Made by a program: the position numbers and the translations under genes
Shown here: positions 6,901-14,670 of the stretch, piece after piece
Position numbering within the stretch: the stretch's first letter is position 1
Layout of the letters: the number at the start of each line of letters is the position of its first letter
Assembly: GCA_023142215.1 (NCBI GenBank)
Contig: JAGLJW010000061.1
Span: forward strand, 1-27,504
Length of the DNA stretch: 27,504 nucleotides
Direction of reading: 5' to 3'
Origin: Candidatus Parcubacteria bacterium
Lineage (GTDB): Bacteria > Patescibacteriota > Patescibacteriia > Patescibacteriales > UBA12075
The notes under the pieces: model-generated
Told to the model about the DNA's origin: nothing
Databases searched by the model: none
Seen by the model: only the letters and a program-made list of their open reading frames with translations

Positions 6901-9900
6901 GAATTAATACCAATACTAATACCACTTTTAGTACTTTTAATTTTCGTTTGGCAGAAACTGGAGTTGATATTAAAAATGCTTATGTTATTTTTGAATCTCA
7001 ATTTGAAGCTTATGATTCTAGTGGAGGAGATTATACAGGTTATGATTTAGTCTTTGATTCTTGTGAAGAATCTTGTTCAGCTGATGCTTTTTTTGGAACT
7101 AATAGAGTTTTAAAAAGTGATAGTACTGTATTAGCTTATGATGAAGGTGAAAGTAATCAAGTTAGACTTTTGTTTGATGTAACTAGTGAAACTCAATTGG
7201 CTAGTTATACTGGTGGTGGAGTAGAAATGGAAGCTCAAATTGGTTATAATATTAAAAATGGGACTTCAAAAACTTCAATCAATGCTGTTAAAGCAATTTT
7301 AGTTTTGACTTATGTTTATGATATTGATTCAGAGAATTTAACCAACACAGTAATTTATCCACTTGATTCAACTAACGGAACAGATTCTGGTTCTCGGCAA
7401 TCTAGCATTGGCTCTTGTACTCGTAATAGTACTTGTCCGATTTTTGATTATAAAATGGATATCCCAGAATTTCCAGGAGTTGCAACTAACACAAATAGAC
7501 TTTCTCAATGGTTTAGAATGTACGATTCTAATGACGGTAATAATGCTAATGACATTGATGTAAATTTAAATATTCAAACATTTGACGTTAATAGTGCTAC
7601 GTTTCATCATGAATCAGCTAATGCTGGAGGGCAAAGTAATTTGCCAGCAATGCTTTTTACAGCTTGGTCTAGTTCTGGATATGAAGAGAACAGTTCTCAG
7701 CAACTTGAGTATTATGTGGGTGTTGGAACAAACTATAATGTTGGTGGTGAAGTTTTTGAAACCTACATAGCTTCTAGTTCGGCTTCTATTAAAACAAGAA
7801 CGGTTTCTATGCCATTGGGAGTTATTAACGATGGTGGAATAACAACTCTAAGTAGTGATGAGATTGATGTTTATTTTCCTGAAAATGGAAGTGCAACAGG
7901 TACGGTAAAAATTAAAAAAGCTTGGTTAAGAATTATTCCAAATAATGTTACTTCAGCTACTTTAAACACTACTGTATCTACAAAAATAGGAACTAATGCT
8001 ACCTCAAGTAACTTTGTTTATAGCTATAATAGTGATAATACAGCTATTAAACCCTCATATAATATTATACACATTATTCCGTCTGGTGATTATTCAGCTC
8101 TTGAAGAAGCAAATACTAATACAGGTGTGACTGTTAAATTAAATACAACTTTTAATGCTACAAGTTATGGGGGAGTTTCAGCGGAACTAATGATTACATA
8201 TACTTACAGTTCTGAGAATTCTGGTTATTTAAGTTCACTTAGTTTAATGGCGGGTCAAAGTGCAACTAATGGTAATGATCAAAGTGAAACAATAAGTACG
8301 GCAAATTCTGTTTTACCAGAGCCTGGAGGGAAAACAATTAGAGCGGCTGGATTATTGGCTAGTTACTTAGTAAGTGATAGTGATTTGTCAGTTGGTACTG
8401 CTTTAACACTTGATGCTAATTTAGCAACTAGTTCACCAAATTGCAGTAATTCTTATAGTTCACCAGCGGATAGCATGAATGAATTCACAGAGTTTTATAA
8501 AGATGTGGGTTCTGCTATGAATGTTACTGATAATCAATCTTATTCTGCTTGTTATACTAATAATGGAGCGGGTGATACTAGTGCAGGAGCTAAAATGAAT
8601 GGAGAATTGATTTATACATATAGTTGGGTTAATACAGCACCAACAGGAAGTTTTAATTCTATTGCACAAAAAAGTAATGGATCAGGAGTGGTTGATATTA
8701 ATATTGAAGTTGATGATGCTGATGATCATAACGCAAAAGCAAAAATAGAATATGTTGCTGGTGATGCGTGTGATTTTACAACTCCACTTGATCCGACTTT
8801 AGATGAAACTGATTCTAATACTACGGCAGATTTTGGGGATCCTGGTGTGGATAATAATTTAGAATTTCAAGTTGGATTTACAGATTTTTGTATTATAACT
8901 GCTAGTGGATCAAATTCAGTTTCATTTGATTGGCTTGCAAAAACTGATCTTTCAGATGCCGATGGTACTTATTGTTTACGTTTAACAGCGCATGATAAAT
9001 TTTTAGATCAAGATCTTAGTGCTACCACCACGGTAGTTCTTGATAATGTAAATCCAACTTCTCCAGGAGCGCTTAGTTTAAGTTCAAGGACAGGAACAGA
9101 AATTACTTTAGAATATGGAGCAACTTCAACCGATACTAATTTTTATGAATATAAAATATTCTACAAAGATTATGATGGAACTGATCCAGATGAATCTGAT
9201 AGCGTATTAGCTTCTTCGTCTGATGATAATTTAGAACATGCTTCATTTAAGGGTATTGCGACAACTAGCATTGATGAATTAACAGCACACACTGTTTATA
9301 GTTTTGCAATTTGGGTTTATGATGCTTATGGTAATAAAGCGAGTTCAAGTCGGGTAGATATTGAAGCCAATGATGCACCAACTGGTTTAATAAATTCGGC
9401 AGATCAAAAAATTGATGGTTCAGGAACAGTTGATATTTTTATTGAAGTTGATGATAATAATAATGATGACACAATTGAAGCTAAGGTTGAGTATGTGGCT
9501 GGATTGGCTTGTGATTTTGGTTCTCCTCAACAGCCGACTTTAAGTACTGTAAACATTACAGCAGATTTTGGAACTCCTGAAATTAATAATTCTGAAGAAT
9601 ATCAAATTGGAACCAGCTCAGCTTACATTATTACTTCACCAGGATCCAATACGGTTGGATTTGATTGGCTGAGTGTTGGTGATTTGCCAAGTGCCGATGG
9701 TGATTATTGTATTCGTCTAACAACAAAGGATGAATTAGATGATCAAGAATTTTCAGCAACAAGTACTTTAACTTTAGATAATGTTAATCCAGCAGGATTT
9801 GGTGATTTAATTAAAGGTGAAATTTCTGTTAATTCTGTTGAGCTCATTTTTGCTACTACAACTCCATCAAGTGATACTAATGAACCGACTACGGATGCTT

Positions 9901-10607
9901 ATAGAATTTTTCGCAAAAAAGGAACTTCTGGAGTTTTAGAAACTGATAAAGAACATGATTTAACTGCTTTAAATTCTTATGATTATAATAGTGCAACTTC
10001 AACGATTGTTTCTGATTTAGATTCTAGCACAGACTATTTTTTTAATATTTGGGCTTATGATACTTTTGGAAATAAAATAAGTGCAACAGAAATTGCAGTA
10101 AAAACTAAGGCTACTGTTTCCAACGATTCATTGACATTTGTAAATGCGCAAACTGACGGAATAGATTCAAATATTGTAGTAGCTGATACAACTTCTACTT
10201 GGTTGTTTAGAATTGTTGTAAGTGAAACAAATGGTTGGACTGCACTTGCTAGTACAACTCTTCGTTTAGCAGATAATCTTGCTAGCACAACTCCGTTTCA
10301 AGATGCTGAATTTTATTGGGATCAAACTGCAGATGAGTTTTATGAAATAGGAGGAGATACAAACAATGCTTTTAGTATTTCACAAAGTAGTTCGTCAAGT
10401 TGTTCTGGGAATGAATGTACTTTGGATTTCTTGGTTATTATCAATAAAGATTTTGAAAGTTTTAGTACGAATTATAATGTAGAAGTTTATACAGTAAATG
10501 ATATCGGTACAGTTGACGAAGACAGCTATGATGATATTTATCAGGTTAGAAGAATATTATTGAATCAAGAGCACTACAGATGGAGGGAGGATGACGGAGG
10601 AGAGTAG
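3936..10607 (+). CDS. Giant (2223-aa) membrane-anchored surface protein
   Basis: The N-terminus is a long basic segment (to about residue 35) followed by one hydrophobic helix (about 36-56), fitting a signal anchor. Residues ~130-480 are an acidic Glu/Asp/Ser low-complexity stalk. A beta-rich body follows. Residues ~1566-1811 and ~1812-2057 are tandem copies of a ~246-aa unit: APTG opening, FIEVDD, YVAG.ACDF, FDWL, YC.RLT, LDNVNP, then a fibronectin-III-like half with WAYDTFGNK. The protein ends abruptly in HYRWREDDGGE, which I recall as an internal motif in CPR surface proteins. Three short intergenic-type repeats are read in frame (residues ~293, ~480 and 938-953). It is probably an adhesin or host-contact protein; the ligand is unknown. 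The leader has no Shine-Dalgarno. Confidence 0.85.
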   Translation: MLINRDFFKNIFRLSSAKQAVVKKSKSRFKRFFSFGWRFFVISLLFFYIVIGFSPVDILNKVIASFEEEVDVINLYSSNCTGGEWENSQNILSVPQISPVGEKYFFDNENSAVSKTDGANLICGNFIPLVDGFESVIEDSSENMSNSYDDISDEIITITEEESVNSEELIGSLSGEFITEDGDQEEVSTSSDKQLVDEDLNISTSSDDEVASSSVQGGNVIKNEDETVTETNEVEEQDSLIDQDENIIKSDEEEIIEETNETEEVESQNILINEQEDDVTDSVSFNNIFKSLRHPLAGGANLNPKSNIAKAEEMLSEKVESLNDLGEFYGAKIKFSMASLKVLKVEETNDFIIESGKQEVANIKTTSIDEIIINDNVASSGEENIAEIKNEESEVVEDKKQESVEDLEQSDSLIDVNDDILVDEQDELINEEETEEVIPEEEVEIISEEINSIEDNTDEEVSSEIQESENVSFDNILKSFRQLANLNLKFSTAKANNDNAKLIIWYTLDNSSSSNILWTKLNELNVEDISNKINGDYFSIDAEFLETWEDIESLQLKLELVNEDESYEVFIDSLWLEIDYQKAEDLEILNKRERWKNALEFLSDSSVMKITEDGEFLFKYNKTEETILSELGQAIGLIDFWSDIDLQAKLINGYGIELDYDLDIRFEDDGLFYVSLPVLPNDFKPGKYKIKFYIEDNSSGEIEILELSQDFAWGVLAINFNKSIYNLDEEAYIQMGVLDDLGHTICDADLYLEITNPNGVVDELSTASSSFLIFKNPKCGPETVINSPDYYTYYKLEELGEYKIKMIAVTKNGLREIVDKIEVKENLDFEIERIGPTRIYPKADYPMTILFVAEDDFRGDIIEQIPEEFKITSYELQITNSTSSDPFGSEYEYKEQVVDGAKNLIWHDIELKAGDELKIKYVFDAPDRSPDFFLLGLLSLRVQRDPSANAQDDRVIESRQWQIASDALNQRAKTVRFIGGVYNGGAAAGINTNTNTTFSTFNFRLAETGVDIKNAYVIFESQFEAYDSSGGDYTGYDLVFDSCEESCSADAFFGTNRVLKSDSTVLAYDEGESNQVRLLFDVTSETQLASYTGGGVEMEAQIGYNIKNGTSKTSINAVKAILVLTYVYDIDSENLTNTVIYPLDSTNGTDSGSRQSSIGSCTRNSTCPIFDYKMDIPEFPGVATNTNRLSQWFRMYDSNDGNNANDIDVNLNIQTFDVNSATFHHESANAGGQSNLPAMLFTAWSSSGYEENSSQQLEYYVGVGTNYNVGGEVFETYIASSSASIKTRTVSMPLGVINDGGITTLSSDEIDVYFPENGSATGTVKIKKAWLRIIPNNVTSATLNTTVSTKIGTNATSSNFVYSYNSDNTAIKPSYNIIHIIPSGDYSALEEANTNTGVTVKLNTTFNATSYGGVSAELMITYTYSSENSGYLSSLSLMAGQSATNGNDQSETISTANSVLPEPGGKTIRAAGLLASYLVSDSDLSVGTALTLDANLATSSPNCSNSYSSPADSMNEFTEFYKDVGSAMNVTDNQSYSACYTNNGAGDTSAGAKMNGELIYTYSWVNTAPTGSFNSIAQKSNGSGVVDINIEVDDADDHNAKAKIEYVAGDACDFTTPLDPTLDETDSNTTADFGDPGVDNNLEFQVGFTDFCIITASGSNSVSFDWLAKTDLSDADGTYCLRLTAHDKFLDQDLSATTTVVLDNVNPTSPGALSLSSRTGTEITLEYGATSTDTNFYEYKIFYKDYDGTDPDESDSVLASSSDDNLEHASFKGIATTSIDELTAHTVYSFAIWVYDAYGNKASSSRVDIEANDAPTGLINSADQKIDGSGTVDIFIEVDDNNNDDTIEAKVEYVAGLACDFGSPQQPTLSTVNITADFGTPEINNSEEYQIGTSSAYIITSPGSNTVGFDWLSVGDLPSADGDYCIRLTTKDELDDQEFSATSTLTLDNVNPAGFGDLIKGEISVNSVELIFATTTPSSDTNEPTTDAYRIFRKKGTSGVLETDKEHDLTALNSYDYNSATSTIVSDLDSSTDYFFNIWAYDTFGNKISATEIAVKTKATVSNDSLTFVNAQTDGIDSNIVVADTTSTWLFRIVVSETNGWTALASTTLRLADNLASTTPFQDAEFYWDQTADEFYEIGGDTNNAFSISQSSSSSCSGNECTLDFLVIINKDFESFSTNYNVEVYTVNDIGTVDEDSYDDIYQVRRILLNQEHYRWREDDGGE
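4812..4834. repeat. Palindromic repeat (CCGCTAGCTGGCGG type) in frame in the giant gene
   Basis: CGCCATCCGCTAGCTGGCGG followed by AGC, coding for RHPLAGGA. The same core occurs outside genes at 16422-16450 and 17181-17215. Confidence 0.8.
5374..5389. repeat. Shortened palindromic repeat in frame in the giant gene
   Basis: TTCGCCAGCTGGCGAA is a perfect 16-nt palindrome coding for part of SFRQLANL. It looks like the 4812 repeat with its centre deleted. The flanking codons are also similar (NNIFKSLR... and DNILKSFR..., both followed by a TAKA/IAKA segment), so the host segments may be paralogous. Confidence 0.6.
6747..6796 (-). repeat. TGTCATCCTGAGC-type intergenic repeat inserted in frame
   Basis: On the minus strand it reads TGTCATCCTGAGC, then GAAGGATCTC, then CTCGCAATGACAA. 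This matches the ends and middle of the intergenic element at 20543-20641. In the giant gene it codes for LSLRVQRDPSANAQDD (from residue 938) without breaking the frame. Confidence 0.75.
8631..10106 (+). repeat. Tandem ~246-codon domain duplication in the giant gene
   Basis: Unit 1 spans 8631-9368 and unit 2 spans 9369 to about 10106. They align through APTG, EVDD, EYVAG, FDWL, DADG/SADG, LDNVNP and WVYDAYGNK/WAYDTFGNK. Unit 2 is diverged, so this is an old domain duplication. Confidence 0.75.
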
Positions 10608-10749
10608 TTCATTTACAATATATTTTCGTTGGGGAACTGTTGTTGTAATGGTATTCGGCAACAGTTTCATTAAAGAGCGAGTAAGGCCATGTATTAGTTT
10701 TCGGGAAGACGATAAGCTTGTTGTTGAGTACGGTAATAAATCAAGTTAA
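10591..10749 (+). CDS. Possible small protein (52 aa) overlapping the giant gene's 3' end
   Basis: ATG at 10591 follows GGAGGGAGG directly, giving a strong but very close ribosome site, and overlaps the giant gene by 17 nt in the +1 frame. The product begins MTEESSSFTIYFRWGTVVV, contains GNSFIKERVRPCISFREDD and ends VVEYGNKSS. Its mixed charge and hydrophobicity look coding rather than random. It could be a separate peptide, or the frameshifted end of the giant protein, since the giant frame stops abruptly at GGE. A 10-bp inverted repeat (GGAACTGTTG / CAACAGTTTC) lies inside it. I recognise no family. Confidence 0.35.
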   Translation: MTEESSSFTIYFRWGTVVVMVFGNSFIKERVRPCISFREDDKLVVEYGNKSS

Positions 10750-10947
10750 AAATAGACAAATTCCCATGTTGTTGTTTATAATTTGTTTTACTTTTAAAAT
10801 TAAAGTAAAATGGTCAAAAATATAATATTTCTAAAAAAATCGAAATTTAGAATATTAGAAATAAAATACAAAAATAAAAAATAGCCTTGCTTGCTCTTTA
10901 ATGGAAATGTAATTATAATGGTATTTGATAACAATCCCATAAAAAAT

Positions 10948-11757
10948 ATGTTAGAAATAAATAGTAAAGACAATGAAAAAATAAAGTTGCTTCGTAAGTT
11001 GCAACAGAAAAAATATAGAGATAAATTCTCTAGTTTTTTGGTGGAAAATTTAGTTATTATTAAAGATAGCATTAAGGCAGGATTTATTTTTGAAGAATTG
11101 TATCTTACAGATGAATTTATTAAAAAGCATGAAAAAGATTTTGAGTATTTAGTAAACAAGTCAAAAGGAAATTATTATATTATCAAAAAAACGATTAATA
11201 AAGATATTAGTAAATTAGATACTCCATCTGGAATTATTGCAAAATATAAAAAACCCCGTAAAAAGAATCTTTTTTCACGGGGTGAAGATGAAAAACAAGT
11301 AGATACAAAAAAAGTTATTGTTTATTTAAATGGAATTAATGATCCTGGAAATCTTGGAACTATTTTCAGAACAGGTTTAGCTTTTGGAATCAAAAATTTT
11401 GTAGTAGATGAAAAATGTGCCGATGTTTATAATACTAAAACAATTCAAGCCGCCAAAGATTCTATTTTTAAACTTAATATTAATCAAGATAAAAATTTAA
11501 AAAAGTTTAAAGAAATAAAAAAAGAAATGCCAGTATATTCAACTTGTCTAGAAGATGGAGATGAGATTAAAAAATATAAAACTAAAGAAAATTTTTGTTT
11601 AGTTTTTGGAAATGAGTCGCATGGGGTAGATAAAGAGATTTTAGATTTGAGTGACGGTTTTGTAAAAATTAAAATAAACAAAGATATTGAATCACTTAAC
11701 GTAGCAATTTCAACAGGGATAATTTTTTATTGTTTTTATGGGATGAATTTGAAATAA
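10948..11757 (+). CDS. TrmH/SpoU-family RNA 2'-O-methyltransferase
   Basis: The product (269 aa from this start) shows the SpoU layout. An N-terminal substrate-binding part opens with LEINSKDNEKIKLLRKLQ. The C-terminal knot domain has motif 1 NGINDPGNLGTIFRTGLAFG, motif 2 LVFGNESHGVD and motif 3 KIKINKDIESLNVAISTGI. These enzymes methylate a ribose 2'-OH in rRNA or tRNA using SAM; the length and two-domain layout fit the RlmB/TsnR side. The exact target nucleotide is not inferable. The frame is open upstream, with ATGs at 10891 and 10918. I chose 10948 because family members begin right before the SKxNxxIK segment. There is no ribosome site at any of the three. Confidence 0.88.
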   Translation: MLEINSKDNEKIKLLRKLQQKKYRDKFSSFLVENLVIIKDSIKAGFIFEELYLTDEFIKKHEKDFEYLVNKSKGNYYIIKKTINKDISKLDTPSGIIAKYKKPRKKNLFSRGEDEKQVDTKKVIVYLNGINDPGNLGTIFRTGLAFGIKNFVVDEKCADVYNTKTIQAAKDSIFKLNINQDKNLKKFKEIKKEMPVYSTCLEDGDEIKKYKTKENFCLVFGNESHGVDKEILDLSDGFVKIKINKDIESLNVAISTGIIFYCFYGMNLK

Positions 11758-11770
11758 ATTTAAATTTTGT

Positions 11771-11862
11771 TGAGGAAATTCAGGCACTTTGTGGAGGTTG
11801 AAAAAGTTCCAAACGAAGGATTGGATTTAGCAAGAAAGGGGCAGTTCGTTTCCGAGGAATAA
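11771..11862 (+). pseudogene. Possible gene remnant or tiny ORF before the operon
   Basis: The frame is open from 11771 to TAA at 11860-11862. Its end reads VEVEKVPNEGLDLARKGQFV followed by SEE. GTG at 11791 would give a 23-aa peptide. The codon content is richer in G than its AT-rich surroundings and looks like the tail of a lost gene. No ribosome site or family is recognisable. The rest of the gap up to 11934 shows nothing I can assign. Confidence 0.25.
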
Positions 11863-11934
11863 ACAATAAACAGGTCATGACAACAGTTATAAGAAAGATA
11901 TGACTTGTAAATTTAATTTTTCATCGTAGATCTT

Positions 11935-12000
11935 TACAAAGAGGAGAAGTTTAAATTTCTCCTCTTTTTTATTTTATTTTTTTATTAAAATTTATATTTA
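11935..12000 (+). repeat. Left flanking repeat of the three-gene operon
   Basis: It begins TACAAAG, continues with a GAAGTTTAAA terminator hairpin and T-run, then TTATTTTTTTATTAAAAT and TATATTTA. The same order, with scattered changes, is at 14671-14738 on the other side of the operon. Confidence 0.55.
11941..11975 (+). terminator. Terminator upstream of the three-gene operon
   Basis: GAGGAGAA (11941-11948) pairs with TTCTCCTC (11957-11964), followed by TTTTTTATTTT. It ends any transcript coming from the methyltransferase gene and so isolates the operon that follows. Confidence 0.85.
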
Positions 12001-12064
12001 ATGCCAATATTTAATAAAATTTGATAAATGTATTTGTTTAAAAAATTTAAAAAATTAACCAAAC

Positions 12065-12093
12065 TTGACAAAATATTTGAATTGTGATATATT
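12065..12093 (+). promoter_or_regulatory. Near-consensus promoter of the three-gene operon
   Basis: TTGACA, a 17-nt spacer and TATATT, with an extended -10 TGA. The -35/spacer stretch TTGACAAAATATTT is identical to that of the rpmF promoter at 23517. The leader is about 140 nt. Confidence 0.8.
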
Positions 12094-12242
12094 ATTGTAA
12101 TATCTATGTATTTAAATTATTGTTTTTATTTAGGTTTTATTAGTTTAAAAATTGATAAAATTTGAAAAAAATAAGAATTTATTCTTATTGATTGTACTTT
12201 ACAATTGAATATAAAATCTTAAACAATATAAGGAGATTTGAA

Positions 12243-12785
12243 ATGGCTGATAAAGAGAAAAAAAACAATAAGAAAATTGATAATTGGCGAGATAACAAAA
12301 AAGATGAAAGAGATAGTTTTTATAAGGCTTTTACGGTTTTTTGTGTCAAAGATAAAAGATTGAGAACAGCACCACGTATAGAAAAGTGGCTAAATGAAAT
12401 TTCAAGGTTTGAGAGGATTTTGATGTTTCCAATGTTTAAAAAAATTGATTCGCTCAGTGGCGCTATGATTATATCGGTAATTGCTGATAAAAAGACTAAA
12501 GACGAGCGCAGAATTGTTGCAACTAGTTTTGGGTTATTTAATACTAGTCTTTTGAAGCAAAAATATGATGAATTTTTTCTGAATTTTGAATTAAAAAGTC
12601 CAGAAAAAGCTGAAATTATTGAAAACTGGTTATCGGTTTTAAGCAAAGAAGAAGTTGACTTTTTTCGTTTCTCCATTGGAGAGATGAAGCAACATGTAGC
12701 TGAAAAAATGTTATTTTCATTGGCTAACAAAGTTGGACAAAACGAAATGTCTAAATTAGCTAAATTAAGAAATATTTTATCATAA
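12243..12785 (+). CDS. Hypothetical protein, operon gene 1 (180 aa)
   Basis: The ATG at 12243 was chosen over an in-frame ATG at 12192 because it is preceded by AAGGAGA (about 12230-12236) at good spacing. The product opens with a lysine-rich hydrophilic stretch (MADKEKKNNKKIDNWRDNKK). It continues as a soluble, mostly helical protein with no signal peptide or membrane helix. A segment IIENWLS ... LFSLAN (about residues 120-157) has the same spacing as IIEEWMS ... LESYAN in gene 2, hinting at a shared fold. Gene 2 starts 13 nt downstream, so they are co-translated from one message. I do not recognise a family and no function is assigned. Confidence 0.8.
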   Translation: MADKEKKNNKKIDNWRDNKKDERDSFYKAFTVFCVKDKRLRTAPRIEKWLNEISRFERILMFPMFKKIDSLSGAMIISVIADKKTKDERRIVATSFGLFNTSLLKQKYDEFFLNFELKSPEKAEIIENWLSVLSKEEVDFFRFSIGEMKQHVAEKMLFSLANKVGQNEMSKLAKLRNILS

Positions 12786-12798
12786 GGAGAATAAGACT

Positions 12799-13386
12799 AT
12801 GATACCATTGCCTGGATTTAATATAAATAATTTGATGACAGGATTTAGCTTTTTAAAGGACATTATTCCTAAGGAGCAAAGAGAACAAGGCTTGAAAGCA
12901 GGATTTGCTGATTTTTTGAGTGGTGATGATGAAGCCGCTTTTATGGAAGCAAAGATTGGATTATTGAATAAAAAGCATAAAAGAATTATTGAAGAATGGA
13001 TGTCTACCGATCGTAATCAGGGACATTTGTTTCGGAAATACGTGGCGACTCATCCTGATACAGAGAAAAGGATTGATATTCTGGAGTCTTATGCCAATGA
13101 AAGGAATCATGCTATTAGGACTTCTAGATTTAACTCGGAAATTATTCCACCATATTTTATTGATAAGACAATGGAATTTTTCAAAGAGAAAAAATGGTAT
13201 GCTTTAATTGAGTATTTGAATGGTTCTTCTGATGAATTAATTAAGGCAAGTGAAATTTTGTCTAAAAAGACGGAAGACCTCTCTAATTTGGTTGAAAGGG
13301 AAAAGGAAGAGCATTTGTGTCTAGGAAGAGATAAGGCGGGAGTAAGTCTTGCTATCCATAAATTCATAAATTATATTTGGTATTGA
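12799..13386 (+). CDS. Hypothetical protein, operon gene 2 (195 aa)
   Basis: AAGGAGAA (12784-12791) lies just before the ATG. The product starts MIPLPGFNINNLMTGFSFLK, a mildly hydrophobic N-terminus not long enough to be a sure membrane anchor. It continues as a charged helical protein with IIEEWMS around residues 69-75, then a segment rich in Lys and Glu (about 134-174), and ends KFINYIWY at a TGA stop. It shares the IIExWxS ... LxSxAN spacing with gene 1. The membrane-protein gene follows after 16 nt. No family is recognised. Confidence 0.8.
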   Translation: MIPLPGFNINNLMTGFSFLKDIIPKEQREQGLKAGFADFLSGDDEAAFMEAKIGLLNKKHKRIIEEWMSTDRNQGHLFRKYVATHPDTEKRIDILESYANERNHAIRTSRFNSEIIPPYFIDKTMEFFKEKKWYALIEYLNGSSDELIKASEILSKKTEDLSNLVEREKEEHLCLGRDKAGVSLAIHKFINYIWY

Positions 13387-13402
13387 CTAGGAGGAAACTA
13401 AA

Positions 13403-14656
13403 ATGGGAAAATTCTTTGTAAATATATTCAATATGATGTTTGGATTGTCCAATTTTTCATTAGATTATTCTGTTAGAGCACACAGACGTTTGGCAATTCT
13501 TTTATGTAGTTCTATAATTGGCGTTGTATTCGTTTCTTTCATGTTTAATATCACGTCGTTTTGGATATTGAATATAAAGGCACTTAATATTCTTTTATTA
13601 TTTGGAATTAATGCCACAGTAGTATATTTAATGACAAGACCTGATGTTCTTGCCTTTGTTGGTTCGGCTGGTTTTGTTGCACAAATGGGATTTGATTCTG
13701 CCAAAGAGACTTTGAAAAATTGGCGTGGATTGATGTTCCGAATAATGCTTTATGTTTCTCTGTTCTTGCTGGTTTCAGCGTGGGTTGATTTTACGGAAAA
13801 TATGTTTGGCATATTTATTGCATTAGCTTTATTGATAACCTTTTTTCTGATGGATATGCATTGGGGGCTTACAGCTACTTTTGCAAAGTATGTTGTTTAC
13901 GCTATGGTTTTAGTTTCTTTTGTTGTCGTGTGTTTAAATTTTATGCCTAGTTCAACAAGAGCATATTTTTTAGGCTTTGATCCAATTGAGATTCTAGAAT
14001 CTCCTGAATACTTTAGTGACATACATAGTATTATGTCAGAAAATCAGAAGAATCAGGAGAATGCTTTTAAAAAAGCATTGAAGCCTTATAAGTTTAAGGT
14101 TGAAAAAGGTTGTATTTTAACCGAAAAAGATTTGGAAGAAATTCAGGCGATTCAAGGACTTTATGAGAGTGAAAAACTTCCGAATAAAGGATTTGGTATA
14201 GCCAAAAAAGGATTAACAGCAATTGGTGAAAAAACAAAAGGACTTTACTATTCTATTGGTAACATTTCTTTTGGTTCTGGTGAGGAAGCTGTTAAACCTA
14301 GTTCATTAAACAACAAACATCCACAAGAGAGTGACTGGAATCGGATTTTAAATGGGCGTAGGCTTGTTTTGGATAAGGTTGTAGTTATTGAATCAAATGA
14401 TTCAAAAAATCCAACACCTTTTGCTAGGGTGCAGGAAGGTGATATTATTACATATGTTACTGAGAAGTATGGTTTCAATGTCATTTCCGATAATGGCAAT
14501 AGTTGTTATAAAAATCCTCCTAATGTGCCACGTGGCAAAAGATATTTTACCATGTATAATATTAAGGAAGGTGGAGAGTTTTTGGGATTGTTTAGTAAAA
14601 ATAGTCCAATTAGACTTGAGATAGAAATTTACAGATATCCAGCAAGGATGTCATAA
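13403..14656 (+). CDS. Multi-pass membrane protein with large soluble C-terminal part, operon gene 3
   Basis: A strong AGGAGG lies about 6 nt before the ATG. The 417-aa product has about five hydrophobic helices in its first half (roughly residues 30-50, 54-77, 110-128, 134-151 and 163-181). The remaining ~235 residues are soluble. They contain a lysine-rich linker (about 218-270) and a beta-rich end with a single cysteine in NGNSCYKNPPNVPRGKRYF. No transporter, kinase or secretion motif is recognised. As the only membrane component of the operon it may anchor the products of genes 1 and 2; that is inference from gene order. A strong terminator follows at 14677. Confidence 0.8.
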   Translation: MGKFFVNIFNMMFGLSNFSLDYSVRAHRRLAILLCSSIIGVVFVSFMFNITSFWILNIKALNILLLFGINATVVYLMTRPDVLAFVGSAGFVAQMGFDSAKETLKNWRGLMFRIMLYVSLFLLVSAWVDFTENMFGIFIALALLITFFLMDMHWGLTATFAKYVVYAMVLVSFVVVCLNFMPSSTRAYFLGFDPIEILESPEYFSDIHSIMSENQKNQENAFKKALKPYKFKVEKGCILTEKDLEEIQAIQGLYESEKLPNKGFGIAKKGLTAIGEKTKGLYYSIGNISFGSGEEAVKPSSLNNKHPQESDWNRILNGRRLVLDKVVVIESNDSKNPTPFARVQEGDIITYVTEKYGFNVISDNGNSCYKNPPNVPRGKRYFTMYNIKEGGEFLGLFSKNSPIRLEIEIYRYPARMS

Positions 14657-14670
14657 TATCAAATTATAAG

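Noticed and set aside
7363..7770. Two plus-strand ORFs in another frame of the giant gene
   Set aside because: They overlap fully conserved-looking beta-domain coding sequence and their products look like hydrophobic shadow translations.
10608..10800. tmRNA or SRP RNA in the gap after the giant gene
   Set aside because: No tRNA-like ends, no GGAAGC-type SRP loop and no tag frame were found; only a hairpin and a small ORF are present.
12192..12242. Upstream ATG extending operon gene 1 by 17 residues
   Set aside because: The ATG at 12243 has a well-placed AAGGAGA, while 12192 has none.
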